Shown here piece by piece: positions 39,061 to 50,884 of a stretch of DNA of 64,000 nucleotides (the first letter of the stretch is position 1; each line of letters begins with the position of its first letter). Both the position numbers and the translations under genes were made by a program. Source of the stretch: Capillidium heterosporum (taxonomy: Eukaryota > Entomophthoromycota > Entomophthoromycetes > Entomophthorales > Capillidiaceae); the NCBI GenBank assembly GCA_016630905.1, contig WBMQ01000006.1:62001-126000 (forward strand), in the 5' to 3' direction. The notes beneath the pieces were generated by a model, which searched no databases, was not told the origin of the DNA, and saw only the letters and a program-made list of their open reading frames with translations.

Positions 39061-39713
39061 TTAAAAGTTTATAATAATATTTTACTACTATATAGCATTA
39101 AGTTAATTAGCTTAAGCCTATTACTTCTAATTAATTTAAATTTAAATTTTAAGTATATATTTATTAAGTTATTAAAAATATATCTTGATAATTATTATCT
39201 CCAATATAAAGTTATTTAAAATGATACTATAAAATTAGATATCTAAAAAGTAAAATTAAAAAATTAAAGGATTTGGTTTGTTATAAAATTATACTTTTAT
39301 ATAAATTAATTAATATAAGTCTATAAAATACATTTTTTATCTAATTTAAAATTGCAAAAAAACTTTTATAATAGCTCTCTTTTAATATTAGCTTTACTAA
39401 AGCTTTTATAGATATGTATAATAATATAAATTGTACTAAAATTTTACAAAAAGTTTTTAAAATTTAATTTTTTAAAGCTTTATAGCTAATTAAAGCTATA
39501 TTTACTCAAGTAAATATTTAGATTAGTAAAGATACTATATAAATATATATTATTTTAAATTTTATTATATTAAAGTATAGTATAGTTATCAAACTTTTAA
39601 AATAAATTATTTTATAAAATTTTACTTTAAACTAAATAAATAAAAGGTAAAATTAAAATAAGATATTTTAGTTTATAACATATTTAATAGTTTATTTCAT
39701 ATATAATATATAT
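39061..39713. repeat. AT-rich decayed block
   Basis: Strong CpT-only cytosine pattern; no gene. Confidence 0.5.
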
Positions 39714-39718
39714 ATAAT

Positions 39719-40268
39719 TGTAAGGAATATTCCTAGATTAGCTGTAGTTTCACCTATAAACTGAATTCAAGTCTAGAAATGCCTTTATAACAGGAATCAG
39801 GTAATTAATCCTGCAGTCACTATGTCTCATTCCTTACACTCCTTAATAATCACAATTATCTCCCAAAACCACCAAATGAGTATCTGGAAAATTTACTACT
39901 AAAGACAAGTCACCTATATAAGGCTCACAATGAACTTAGTAGTAGATCAAGTAATTATTAAATAAACATATTGAACATTTGATATTTTTTTTCTACTATT
40001 AGCTTAGTGTAGATGCCCTGTGTAGTATAATTGAGAACTAATATTGCATCCTTTAAGACTAAAGTTGCATTGACTAAAATCAACAACCTGAACTACAATT
40101 GAACTTTAAAAAGGATTTACATTCTTAGTCTTTACTATGGTTGAAGTCCTATCTGCTCCGGTCTGGTCCAATCAGGCAATTATCCTTGTTACCTTGTATC
40201 AACTCCTAGCTTTATGGAGTACTGAACTACTGCCTGTTACTCTGTAGTAGTGTTCTTTTATGTTTACA
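39719..40268 (-). mobile_element. LTR family B subfamily, solo LTR with intact target duplication
   Basis: 550 bp flanked by ataat at 39714-39718 and 40269-40273. On the minus strand it starts TGTAAACATAAA and ends CCTTACA. Its middle 250 bp match the inverted sequence of 52982-53692. Composition is near normal inside a decayed block, so it inserted after, or escaped, the decay. Confidence 0.82.
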
Positions 40269-40273
40269 ATAAT

Positions 40274-41987
40274 TATTAGTTTTAAATTAATGTTTAAAGA
40301 TAAGTTAAAGTCTATTTATAATATTTTACAAATATTACTAAGCTTATTATTAGCTACTTACTATAATAGATTACTTATAATTTAATATTAAAAGTATATT
40401 AAAACTTTACCTTTATAGTTGTATAATTAAAAGAAAGTATTATAACTACTTGAAATATTAATTATAAATTACTTTTAATTTAAATATAATATACTAAATT
40501 AAAAAAGTAATAATAGCTACTTAAATTTAGTTTAACCTTTGAATTTTAATACTTATTTTTAAAATAGCAGAGTAAATAGTATATATCTATATACTATAGT
40601 ATAGATATAGTACTATAATATTAATAATAAGCATTAGTATTATTAGATCCTAATAAAAATATATTTAATAGTTAAGACTTAGATATTTAAACTATTAAAA
40701 GTAGTAAATATAGCAGCACTACTAAGATTTAAGATAATATAGTCATTAGTTAAAAATATTAACTTAGTTAAAGTTTAAGGCTTTTAAAAAGTTAAATAGC
40801 TTTAGTATTATAAGTAAAATTACTACTTTAGATAAAAATAAAAATACATACACTAACTTAAAAGTTAAGATACTAAAAGGTGCTAGTAGCTAGGTTTCCA
40901 TCTATATTCTAAGCAAAGTTTAGGCTTAAAAATAGTATTTAAATTCCTCTTAACTATTTAACTATAGCTAATATTCTCTATTAGCCAATCTATAATAAAT
41001 ATTTATTTAATAATATACTTTCAACTTTTTAGTAATATACAGTTATGTTTTGATAAAGTGCATTTGGAAAGTAAATGTCATTATTTTATAACTATTTAGT
41101 ATAGAGTTAAAGTATATAGCTCAAATGCACTACTACTAGTCAACTTTAAATTTGCAGTTTTTTGTTCAAGTATAGACTGAAACTGGTTGTGCAGTAGAAA
41201 ATTGAGACTTTGTTCTGATCTTTAGATTATAAGAATAAAAAATATATCATCACCTATATAAAATGAACTTTCAGTTAAATTTTTGAAGGAGCTACTACAT
41301 AGCTTTGCACAGCCAACTTCCAATCCTTACAGTGTTCTCAAGGTTTCTTGCAATAGCAGAAACTACTTTTACTATTGAAAATTAAAGCTGTAGTGTTTGA
41401 AAGAGATGAAAACTCAAGTTAAATTAGTAGAGGTGGTTGAAGCCTGTCAATAATTTTTTGTGTGGTGTATGGGCTATTTAAGTAGAATTTATGTCCTCTA
41501 AGTTGAACTGCATGCATGTATAATCGCTTTTGAACTGGCTTTAGCAGTTACATGTGTTGTAAATCTATAAATAAGCATATATGTACAATCAAAATAGTAC
41601 TTTAACTATATTGTCAGCCATTTTTACACTATAAACTAAAAGTATGCAAGTTAACTAAACTTTAAATAGATTAAAGTTTGTACTTGTAGTAGAATATATA
41701 GTAAACTAAATTGATAGTTTTATAAAGGGAAATATTGAAAGTCATATATACATTTTGAAACAAGAGTTGAAGAGAAGCTTAGTTTACAAAAAATTGAATG
41801 TTAGCACAATCCAAGCTATCTACAAAATGAAAACACACAGTTTAGTACGGCGCTAATAATCAAAACAAAAATTGGCGAAAATGAAAAAATTCAACATAGC
41901 AACAAATGTAGAAATAGAAGCATAAATTACCTTGCAGGCTTGCATTTCAATAAATTACCAATTTTAATTTTATTGCTACCACCCAAT
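40274..41987. repeat. AT-rich decayed block grading into ordinary spacer
   Basis: 40274 to about 41080 shows the CpT-only pattern. From there to 41987 the sequence is ordinary spacer at the 3' end of RPS24. No gene is seen. Confidence 0.5.
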
Positions 41988-42570
41988 TTATTTCTTGGAT
42001 TTCTTGGTACCGCGGAACTTCTTGTCACGGTTCTTACGTTCCTTACGCATCTTGCGTCCGGTCTTGGGGTTCTCACCTAATCCGGCCTTTATTCAAATTA
42101 ATACAAAAATATCAAAAATCAATAGGTACCCTAGCCAAACGGAACTTGGGCTCGAACTTCTTGGCGGCATCAACAGAGTCGTAGATGAGGCAGAAACCGG
42201 AGCTTCTACCACCACCGAAGGCAGTCTTGAAGCCGAAGGTGAAGACGTTCTCCTTCTGGGTCTTGAACATCTTGGCAACCTTCTCGTTCAAGTCAACCTT
42301 GGAGACATTGGCACGTCCGGGGTGGATGACGTTCAAGACCTATATAGCTTAATATAAAAATCAAAATAACGGCTTACCATCTGCTGACGCTGTAAAAGGC
42401 GGTTGGATAGGTAGTGACGGGTTCTGATAGTAACGTTGCTGTCAGCCTAAACATCCATCAATATTAATTTTTGCCTTGTTGAATTTTGAAATGCATCCAT
42501 TGAAATTGGTAAATTTAAACTAAAAATCGAAGAATGTATCTCCATTACGTTGAAATCGTTTTCGTACCAT
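41988..42570 (-). CDS. RPS24: 40S ribosomal protein eS24
   Basis: Four exons: 42570-42568 (the ATG alone), 42446-42378, 42339-42130 and 42086-41988; 126 aa. Family stretches: [80 protein letters not shown] and a basic tail [20 protein letters not shown]. It is a structural protein of the small ribosomal subunit. The start codon alone forms exon 1, followed by a 121-nt intron, longer than most here. ATG-only first exons are common in fungal ribosomal protein genes and may aid co-regulation. No phase problem. Confidence 0.94.
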
Positions 42571-44324
42571 GGTGTTTATTTAGCTTCCTGATGGGGGTAA
42601 CCGAGAACCTTATGTAACAAACAAAGAGGAGTTCCATACTAGCCCAACTAGTTTGGTTTAGCTCCCTGTATATTATTAGTTGAAATTTTTATAGTTGCAA
42701 ATTATTTTCCAGTTTTGCAAGTTTTATAATTTAATTTTGATTTAGAGATGCAGCGAATGCAATTTGAGATTTTGATGGAACTTGAGTCAAGTCAATGGCT
42801 TTTACTTTATTAAAGAGAAGTGATATGAACTACGAATTATCAAAGTATCAGCAAATCGAAGGTGAGATTATAGATAAACAGCTGATGGATCCTTTGAATA
42901 TTTCATATAGCCCTTATAGCATTAGATAATCAAGCTTTTTGTATTTTAAATTTAGAATGCTAAAGTGTTAAAGACAAGTTGATATGCATCGACTTTATAG
43001 AAGCTTTTAGGCCCATCAAACTCATTTATATCAGCTAGAAAATGTTGGGAACAGTTTTACATTAATAAAATTCAATTGAAAGGCTAGAGACTTAGCCATG
43101 GCTCTTGTTAGTTTAGGTTTACAAAAGGATTTATGCTTAGCAAAAAATTCCAAGGGAAGGTATAAAACAGTTGTAAACATTTAATTCGTGGTTAAACTTA
43201 AAATATGATTGGGGCAGTAAAGGTAGTTTAGATCGAGGTAAATAGTATATCAAATGAGAAGGATGAATTGAAGTTGACTACAGCATCGACAAGTCGCAGT
43301 TAAGGATATTGATGTCAAGTTAATTTGAAACTTATTGGATTGAATACATGTGTTTTATTGCGTAAGTAAGGAATACCTTTCAATCTACTCAATGCTATCG
43401 AGATGGAGCTAGAAATATATTGGATCCCTATTACACTTTAGTATAGTTTGTGTAGTCCTCATTGATAAGTTTATTAACATTGTACTTGGTTGCTGTATCT
43501 GTCTTCCATAAAGCTAAAGATAATTACAAGGTAATGGGCTTTAATAAATTTTTATCTCGGCATACTTATAAAGGACATTATGGTCTGGACTACCTATCAA
43601 TGAACTGTTATTATTAAAGCTTTACTCAATATATTTGCACTTGTATAATCTTTTAAGTTTTCAATAACATTTGCTTTATCTTGTTCCATCCAATTGGATC
43701 CCCTCAGAGTATAAATCCTATATCATTGATTTATATTATATTGGGTTTATATACTGCTACTTGTGTTTTACAAGGATATACCAGTAGTTTTGTAACTACT
43801 GGAAACTTCTACCTATCTATTTTTATTTCAAGACCTCCAAGCCAAAAGTTCCGTCAACTTCCAAGTTGAAACCTTTTCTGCAACGATCTTCATTAAAAAG
43901 TCTGTAAATCAAAGTCCAAGTCAGTTGAAATTTTCTTACCAACTCTGTCCCCAGACAACTTTCCTAATTCAATATTCTAAAAGTACTAAATTAAAAGATT
44001 ATTTTGGAATAGCCAAAGGCTTAACAATTTCCAAGCTTCAGATAAAGTTGTAGGACGTTGGTTAGGTATTGGTCATCAGTAAACAGTGCCATCAAAGCCA
44101 ACAGTTCTGTACTCTAGATGCCGATGGGTTCACAATGTAGGCGATTCCCTGCATGACAAACTACTTGTTTCAAAGAAAAGGTAAGTTGGGTCTAAAACAT
44201 CCATCAACATGCCCATCAAAAGTGAAAAATAGGAATGCCGTAACTATATAAGAGGTAGAGTAACTACAAAATTGAAGTATCAGCAACAAGTAACAATAGT
44301 ACTACCAGCCAACCTAAAGCAACC
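42571..44324. other. Intergenic, no gene seen
   Basis: Divergent promoters for RPS24 and the secreted gene at 44325. Short frames, such as one near 43681-43869, are unsupported. Confidence 0.45.
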
Positions 44325-45113
44325 ATGCCTAAACTTAATACATTCTACACCACACTCACTTCTTTAATCTTGAGTGGAGTTCTAGGACTACCCCTTAGCC
44401 AATCCGTAGTCAACTGCAATGATCGAACTTTCCTCAACACTGGCAACGTAATTGGGGCCCAAATTAAACTCACCGGTAGTATCTTTGAAGGTTGCGGTAT
44501 CAACCTCAATCCCGACATCAAAGTTCTACACAACCCAATCACTGGGGGTGCTTTAGCCGACGTTGAGGGCCACGTCTCAGCTTTCAACCGAGACGATGGA
44601 TCAATAGCTACTATTGGTAATTTGAGAGCCGACGTCGGTAGAAACAAAGACGGCAGTACCTTGGCCAAAGCTCACCTGGATAAAGTCGAAGCTGGTGGTA
44701 AGAAAGGGCTAGCTACTGTAGAAGGTACCTCAGTCACTGCTTTGGAGAACCGCTTGACTGGATCTTCTTTGCTGAGAACTGATGTCGACGAAGTCAACGC
44801 AGTTACCAAAAACTGGGATATCGCTTCGACTCGAGGCTTAGATGTCAAAGTTGGTGAGAGAAAGGATGGTAGAGGTATCGCTAAGGTTAAGGGAGATGTT
44901 ATTGTAAATCCAAAGGAGCGTAACTTGGTTGGGGTCAACGGTTTAGATGTAGCTACCTTCCAAAAGAGTGACGGTTCCAAATTTGCTAGCGTAAGAGGCG
45001 GTGTCACTGCCTTGGGTAAGGATGGGATAGCCAACATCAATTTGGGAGTCAAGGCTATTGAGGATGCCACCGGTAAAGCTCCTGTTAACATCCCCGTCAA
45101 GCTCAAACTTTAA
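44325..45113 (+). CDS. Secreted beta-repeat protein, intact copy
   Basis: 262 aa with no phase problem, so this is the reference copy of the family. The signal peptide MPKLNTFYTTLTSLILSGVL is followed by VNCNDRTFLNTGNVIGAQIK and a second Cys in FEGCGINL, a pair conserved in all copies. Residues about 60-250 are built from repeats of about 20 plus 20 residues: NKDGSTLAKAHLDKVEAGG, then KKGLATVEGTSVTALENRL, then KNWDIASTRGLDVKVGERKD, then KSDGSKFASVRGGVTALGKD. Alternating hydrophobic residues with turn motifs (DG, TG, KG) suggest a beta-solenoid or stacked beta-hairpin fold. It ends APVNIPVKLKL. I do not recognise it from any named family. Secretion and repeats suggest an extracellular, wall or adhesive role. 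Confidence 0.8.
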   Translation: MPKLNTFYTTLTSLILSGVLGLPLSQSVVNCNDRTFLNTGNVIGAQIKLTGSIFEGCGINLNPDIKVLHNPITGGALADVEGHVSAFNRDDGSIATIGNLRADVGRNKDGSTLAKAHLDKVEAGGKKGLATVEGTSVTALENRLTGSSLLRTDVDEVNAVTKNWDIASTRGLDVKVGERKDGRGIAKVKGDVIVNPKERNLVGVNGLDVATFQKSDGSKFASVRGGVTALGKDGIANINLGVKAIEDATGKAPVNIPVKLKL

Positions 45114-45860
45114 CGTGGATTGAGTTTCCTACCTGAGCTCAAGTGGAATTAATTTTCTATACTGACTAATTTATAATAAATGTTTAACTAAAATATAGGT
45201 TATTTTTTGATATATAGTGGTTTCGGTAAAAGTATGGTTGAAAATCAGTAATGGAAGAAGTTAGACTACCTATTTAAAAAGCAAAAGTTGGCTAAGCTAT
45301 TATATGGTACGTCTCAGCTTTGTATTTGGATTTGGTTGTATGTACAGGGACTAACATCTCGGCAATTATTTCTGTCGTTGTCATAAAAGCTAAATCTCAA
45401 CTGTTCAAAATGGGAGCTTTTCGATCTCAGTTTTGAGGCATTTCACGGGTATATAAATTTGCACCGATATCTAGTACCAAATTGGCTATCAGTACACCTT
45501 CCAATGCTAATCTCACGTTCAAACTGGTGCTATCGACAAAAAGCTTTGGACTAAGGCTTTGCTAAAAGTAACTAGATCTCCTGCCAGCTAATGCAAATAC
45601 TTTTGACGGATTTAATTAAAAAGTTTTGATGTAAATTTTTGCCAAGTACAATGCTGACCCCAAAATTTAGGGATAGATTTTGTACAAGGTGATCGGCCAA
45701 ACTTTTTCCCTTATATTTCTAGACTCGGCAGCACTTTGGTTTATGATGGTCCAAGTTATCAGCTGATTGGTATTAAATGAAGTCTAAATTGTCAGCTGCT
45801 TCCAGTGGGTCTAAATTCTAATAGAAATTGGGTCGAAAATGTCAGCTGATACTGAGCACT
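45114..45860. other. Spacer, no gene seen
   Basis: 3' flank of the secreted gene. Nothing further is visible. Confidence 0.4.
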
Positions 45861-46624
45861 ATAAATGGATGAAAAATTAAACGGCTTGAAGTTTACTACT
45901 CAATTCGATCCACTGAATTAAACACCTTTAGATTACAATTTGTAGCTTGGGTTGACTATTAATGTGGATATAAATGGTTAATTTACTACCCGAACTAAAC
46001 TAAAAAACTTATAGGCAGGTGGTTTTAATTATACGTCGATATTCTTTAATGGTATTGATATAGAAAACAGTGGCTGTCGGTTTATAAAGTTCCGTAGATG
46101 TAGGATACAGGGTTATACAAACAAAACACTGCTTTCATCTTCAACTTTGCCAAAATTTGCTACTACATCCCTAACCAAGTTTAAAGCTTCTGAGCTATAT
46201 GATGCTATAAAACCATAGAATCTGCAAACTTCCGGTTCGAATAACATTTCTACTGCCTAGTTCAAAATACAGTACACCTATTAAATGCCACTATCGGATC
46301 TACATCTGTACAAATAGACGACTTAAGGATCTTAGGACCACGCTACATATTCCATAAACAGGAACAAAAAGCCACTACCACACTAACTCCCTATCCCAAG
46401 CATTTATATCCTTTGTCCATTCTAGAGAAAAGGCGGTCTAGTAGTCCAAATTCCTTTGAGACAGGCCGACCCATACCCATAATCAAAAATCTACTGCCTT
46501 TACTACCGCTCTAACTAGTTCCAATACAATTTTGGATCATGAGATCCCTAACTCATATGATTTCTTGGACCAACCCATGACCACCTTTCAAATTATGGAA
46601 GGCGACGACTTACGAAAAGAATAA
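45861..46624 (+). pseudogene. Region with several short coding-like stretches, possible decayed or multi-exon gene
   Basis: At least three open stretches have codon texture like the real genes but lie in different frames with stops between. One is at about 46021-46217 (includes FFNGIDIENSGCRFIKFRRC), one at about 46275-46514 (includes LRILGPRYIFHKQEQK) and one ending at 46624 (NSYDFLDQPMTTFQIMEGDD). I could not join them with convincing splice sites and recognise no family. It could be a pseudogene or an unrecognised gene with introns. Confidence 0.3.
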
Positions 46625-47053
46625 AGTTTTCATGAGATTTAGCTTTGAATTTGTAGAATAGGCAATTGGGGTCCAAATGTAATATCGCCTCTGTTCACAT
46701 TTATAGTCTATTTCTTATATAAATTTGATATATAGAATGGTAAAGTAATATTAAACAAAAGTGCCAATAAACTCGAAAATAATCTGGAGCGAATTAAGCT
46801 AAGCCAATCAACTTGCAACAGCTTAAGTAACAAGGGTACGCAAACCCCAAGTTACCAATTCCCGAACTTATATAAAAAATTTGAAATATATCAAGGTAAA
46901 TTGGTCAAGGATACCTATATCGCCGCCCAAAATTTTAGTTTATAAATATGGCCTTGACTCCCACCTCCTTCTCTAAAAATTTTCAACATTTCCATTTACT
47001 AACACTTCCCTCGCAACTTTTTGCTACTTCCTAATTAATAAAGTCAAGAACCT

Positions 47054-48652
47054 ATGGAAGAAACCAAACCCACCACCAACCCCAAGGAGTTGACGGCCTC
47101 GATTGAAGACTTCAACTTGGCTCCGGGCTTCATCCCCTCATCCAAGGAGCCGCAACGCGTATCTGGTCCTGTCCCATTACAATCCTGGTTCATCATTGTC
47201 ACCGAACTCTGTGAACGTTTCGCTTACTATGGTGTAACCCTGATGTTTGTCCCTTACATCAAGAAAGAGTTAGGTCTGGGTACGTCCCAGACAACTGGCA
47301 TCAATCGTGGTTTCCAGTTCTTTGCTTACCTGACAACTATCATCGGTGCTGTAGTTGCTGATGTCAAGTTGGGTAAATTCAAGACCATTCTTCTCTTCTC
47401 TACTCTGTACTTTGTAGGTCTAGTACTCTTGAGTATCAGCTCCCTCCCCTTTGCCAAAGAATCCAACTTCAATTTGATCGGTTTTATTATTTCCATCTAC
47501 CTTTTCATTGCTTGGGGTACTGGAGGTATCAAGTCTAATGTTTCTGTCTTTTGTGCCGATCAGGTGCCTTTAGGCGATCAACCCCACTCTGACCCTACCA
47601 AAGTCATCGACTATAACTTGACTGTGGAACGTGTCTTCCGATTCTTCTACTGGGCAGTCAACATCGGTTCCTTGTTAGGTCCTTTAGTATGCCCACCTCT
47701 AGTTGCTCAGTCGGAATCCTATTTTGTTGGATTCGGCGTCCCCGCCTTGATTTTCATAGCTGGTGGTATTGTGTTCATTAGTGGTAGATACATCTCCAAG
47801 TATACTGAGCACCCTGTCAAAGGTAACCCCATCTTCAAAGCTGCTCGTGCAGTAAGGTACGCTATCGCCAACAAGAATACCAATAGGACGCCTCAAACTA
47901 CTGCCAACGGTGAAGTTGCCAAGCCCCATTGGTTGGATGCCTCTCTCAATGTCAACAACGGTGATTGGGATGATCAGTTTGTCATCGACTTGAAGCGTTC
48001 GTTACAAGCTTGCAAAGTCTTTGTCTTTTTCTCGCTGTACTGGGCTTTGAACTTCAACTCTTCGGATTCCTTCATCATTATGGGTTTGACTATGTCTCGA
48101 CCCAACTGGATCCAGCCCGAACAGCTGAACATCGTCAACTCGCTATTGATCATCATCTCCATCCCATTGTTCGATATTCTCATTTTCCCTACTTTACGTA
48201 AATTCGGCTTCAAGATGGGTCCCATTATTAGAATTACCATCGGTTTCTTCCTCAATGCTTTGGCTTTTGTTTACATGACTGTACTCCAGCACTATGTCTA
48301 CTCTACCGGTCCCTACTTTGACTTCACCAACTTGCCCGTCGGTATGAAGGAGCCCGTCAATGACATCACGATCTTCTGGCAGATTCCTGGTTATGTTTTA
48401 TTGGCCATCTCCGAAGTTTTCGCTGCTACTACTGTCTTGGAATACTCATTTAAATACTCGAGTCCTGAGTTGAAGTCGGTCGTCTCCTCGTTGTACTACC
48501 TAGCTGTATGCTGCTCATCCCTCATTGGTATGATCTTGGCTATCTGGAGTTATGACCCTAACTACGTTCCATTGTTCGCCGCCCAAACTTGCTTCATGTT
48601 CGTAGCTACTTTATTGTTCTACTACCTATTCAGAGGTACTGATGACGAGTAA
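47054..48652 (+). CDS. PTR2: POT-family proton-coupled di/tripeptide transporter (copy 1)
   Basis: 532 aa, single exon. The N-terminus is cytosolic, followed by about 12 membrane segments. POT signatures: the E-x-x-E-R proton-coupling motif in VTELCERFAYYG and the PTR2 motif GTGGIKSNVSVFCADQ. The FYWAVNIGSLLGPL stretch is also typical of the family. It imports small peptides with protons across the plasma membrane. A charged linker of about 35 residues (KNTNRTPQTTANGE) joins the two six-helix bundles. The next gene, 49291-50884 on the opposite strand, is a close paralogue arranged tail to tail. Confidence 0.94.
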   Translation: MEETKPTTNPKELTASIEDFNLAPGFIPSSKEPQRVSGPVPLQSWFIIVTELCERFAYYGVTLMFVPYIKKELGLGTSQTTGINRGFQFFAYLTTIIGAVVADVKLGKFKTILLFSTLYFVGLVLLSISSLPFAKESNFNLIGFIISIYLFIAWGTGGIKSNVSVFCADQVPLGDQPHSDPTKVIDYNLTVERVFRFFYWAVNIGSLLGPLVCPPLVAQSESYFVGFGVPALIFIAGGIVFISGRYISKYTEHPVKGNPIFKAARAVRYAIANKNTNRTPQTTANGEVAKPHWLDASLNVNNGDWDDQFVIDLKRSLQACKVFVFFSLYWALNFNSSDSFIIMGLTMSRPNWIQPEQLNIVNSLLIIISIPLFDILIFPTLRKFGFKMGPIIRITIGFFLNALAFVYMTVLQHYVYSTGPYFDFTNLPVGMKEPVNDITIFWQIPGYVLLAISEVFAATTVLEYSFKYSSPELKSVVSSLYYLAVCCSSLIGMILAIWSYDPNYVPLFAAQTCFMFVATLLFYYLFRGTDDE

Positions 48653-49290
48653 GGTACTTTGGGTTATGCTCCTCAACGGTGATAGACTTTTGGTTTGATA
48701 CCTTCGTGTTGCTTCATATTAAATTTTTTATTTATTGTTTAATCATTTTGAAAATTTGTATAGTATGTTGATGCATATATGCTTTATATTGATAAAAAAT
48801 TATTGTATGTAAAAGTTGGTTTTTGATGCTATATAACTTTTTATAAAAGTTGCAAAAGCTAAATTAACCATCAAATACGATCGAGTATATAAATTTTATA
48901 TAAATAAAAGGTCAAAATATCACATTGATATGTAATATAATGGCAAGTATGTGAAGTCTGGGTTTCTAAACTTGTAACAGCACTTTTAGTTTAGATGTGA
49001 TATTCAAGTTAAAGGTGATGCTATCAACCATAACAGCATCTTACATTGATACAACTTTGTGGCGTAGCATGTCATTAAGATGAATGTATTTGTAGAAAGC
49101 ATATATATAGGTTATTTAAAATGCTACATGTATTTGAGTATATATTAAACAGTGATATAAATTCTTTTAAATTAGCACCTATACAATTTTTAGTTTTCAA
49201 AACAAAGTGAAAAATAAATATATATATTTAATATCAGGATATCATACCAAAAGTTTACCACCACCATTGAAACATACTATATTGAGTACC
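48653..49290. other. Spacer between tail-to-tail PTR2 copies
   Basis: 638 bp of AT-rich 3' flank. No gene is visible. Confidence 0.5.
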
Positions 49291-50884
49291 TTACTCGTCA
49301 TCGGTACCTCTGAATAGATAATAGAACAATAAAGTAGCTACGAACATGAAGCAAGTTTGGGCGGCGAACAAAGGTACGTAATTAGGATCGTAACTCCAGA
49401 TAGCCAAAATAATACCAATGATGGTGGACACACATACCGCCAAGTAGTATAATGAAGACACAACCGACTTCAATTCAGGACTCGAGTACTTGAACGAGTA
49501 TTCCAAAACGGTAGTGGCAGCGAAAACTTCGGAGATGGCCAATAAAACGTAGCCAGGAATCTGCCAGAAGATTGTGATGTCGTTGACAGGTTCCTTCATA
49601 CCGACGGGCAAGTTAGTCAAGTCAAAATAAGGGCCCGTACTATAGACATAGTGCTGGAGTACAGTCATATAAACGAAAGCAACCGTATTCAAAAAGAAAC
49701 CAATAGTGATACGTACAATAGGGCCCATCTTGAAGCCGAATTTACGTAGTGCGGGGAAGATGACTAAATCAAAGAGGGGAATAGATACGATGATCAACAA
49801 CGAGTTGACGATGTTCAGCTGTTCGGGCTGGATCCAGTTGGGTCGAGACATAGTCAAACCCATGATAATGAAGGAATCGCTAGAGTTGAAGTTCAAAGCC
49901 CAATACAAAGAGAAGAAGATGAAGACCTTGCAAGCTTGTAACGAACGCTTCAAGTCGATGACAAACTGATCATCCCAATCACCGTTGTTGACATTGAGAG
50001 AGGCATCCAACCAATGGGGCTTGGCAACTTCATGATTCGATTTGTCGGCACCAATTCTATTGGTATTCTTGTTGGCGATTGCATATCGAACTACACGAGC
50101 CGTTTTGAAGATAGGGTTACCTTTGACGGGATGCTCAACGTATTTGGAAATGTACCTGCCGCTGAATAAAGATAATGCCGCCGGCTACAAAGATCAAAGC
50201 GGGGACACCAAACCCGACGAAATAGGATTGGGAAGACTGGACTAGTGGTGGGCTTACCAATGGTCCTAGCAAAGAGCCAATATTTACAGCCCAGTAGAAG
50301 AATCTGAAGACGCGTTCTACTGTCAAGTTGTAGTCGATTATTTTGTTGGGGTCGGAGTGGGGTCGATCACCTAAAGGTACCTGGTCGGCGCAGAATACAG
50401 ATACATTACTCTTGATACCACCCATACCCCAGGCGATGAAAAGGTAGATGGAAATAATGAAACCGATCAAATTGAAGTTGGATTCCTTGGCGAAAGGTAG
50501 ACTGCTTATACTTAAAAGGACTAGACCGATTATATACAGCACTGCGAATAGTAGGATGGTCTTGAACTTGCCCAATTTGACATCTGCAATAACAGCACCA
50601 ACAATAGTAGTCAAAAAGGCAAAAAACTGGAAGCCACGGTTGATACCAGTTGCTTCGGCGCTACCTAGGTCTAGCTCCTTCTTGATGTAAGGGACAAACA
50701 TCAGGGTTACGCCATAGTAGGCGAAGCGTTCACAGAGTTCGGTGACAATGATGAACCAGGATTGTAATGGGACAGGACCAGATACCCGTTCAGGTTCTTT
50801 AGATGAAGGGATGAAGCTCGGGCTCAAATTGAAATCTTGCACTGAGGCTGTCAGCTCCTTAGGACTGGATTTAGTTTCCTCCAT
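49291..50884 (-). CDS. PTR2: POT-family peptide transporter (copy 2, one +1 phase step)
   Basis: Starts MEETKSSPKELTASVQDFNL and follows copy 1 almost residue for residue: ELCERF, GMGGIKSNVSVFCADQ, about 12 membrane segments. The ending matches copy 1 (YYLFRGTDDE). One extra base at 50164-50166, between IIFI and SGRYIS, shifts the phase; removing it gives 530 aa. The linker is diverged (KNTNRIGADKSNHE) while the C-terminal half is nearly identical to copy 1, which suggests partial gene conversion. The function is expected to be as for copy 1. If the phase step is real, the plain reading frame would stop after about half the protein. Confidence 0.9.

Noticed and set aside
46160-46240. Possible tRNA, because of a ggttcgaat string resembling a B box
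   Set aside because: No A box at the right distance and no acceptor stem pairing could be found.
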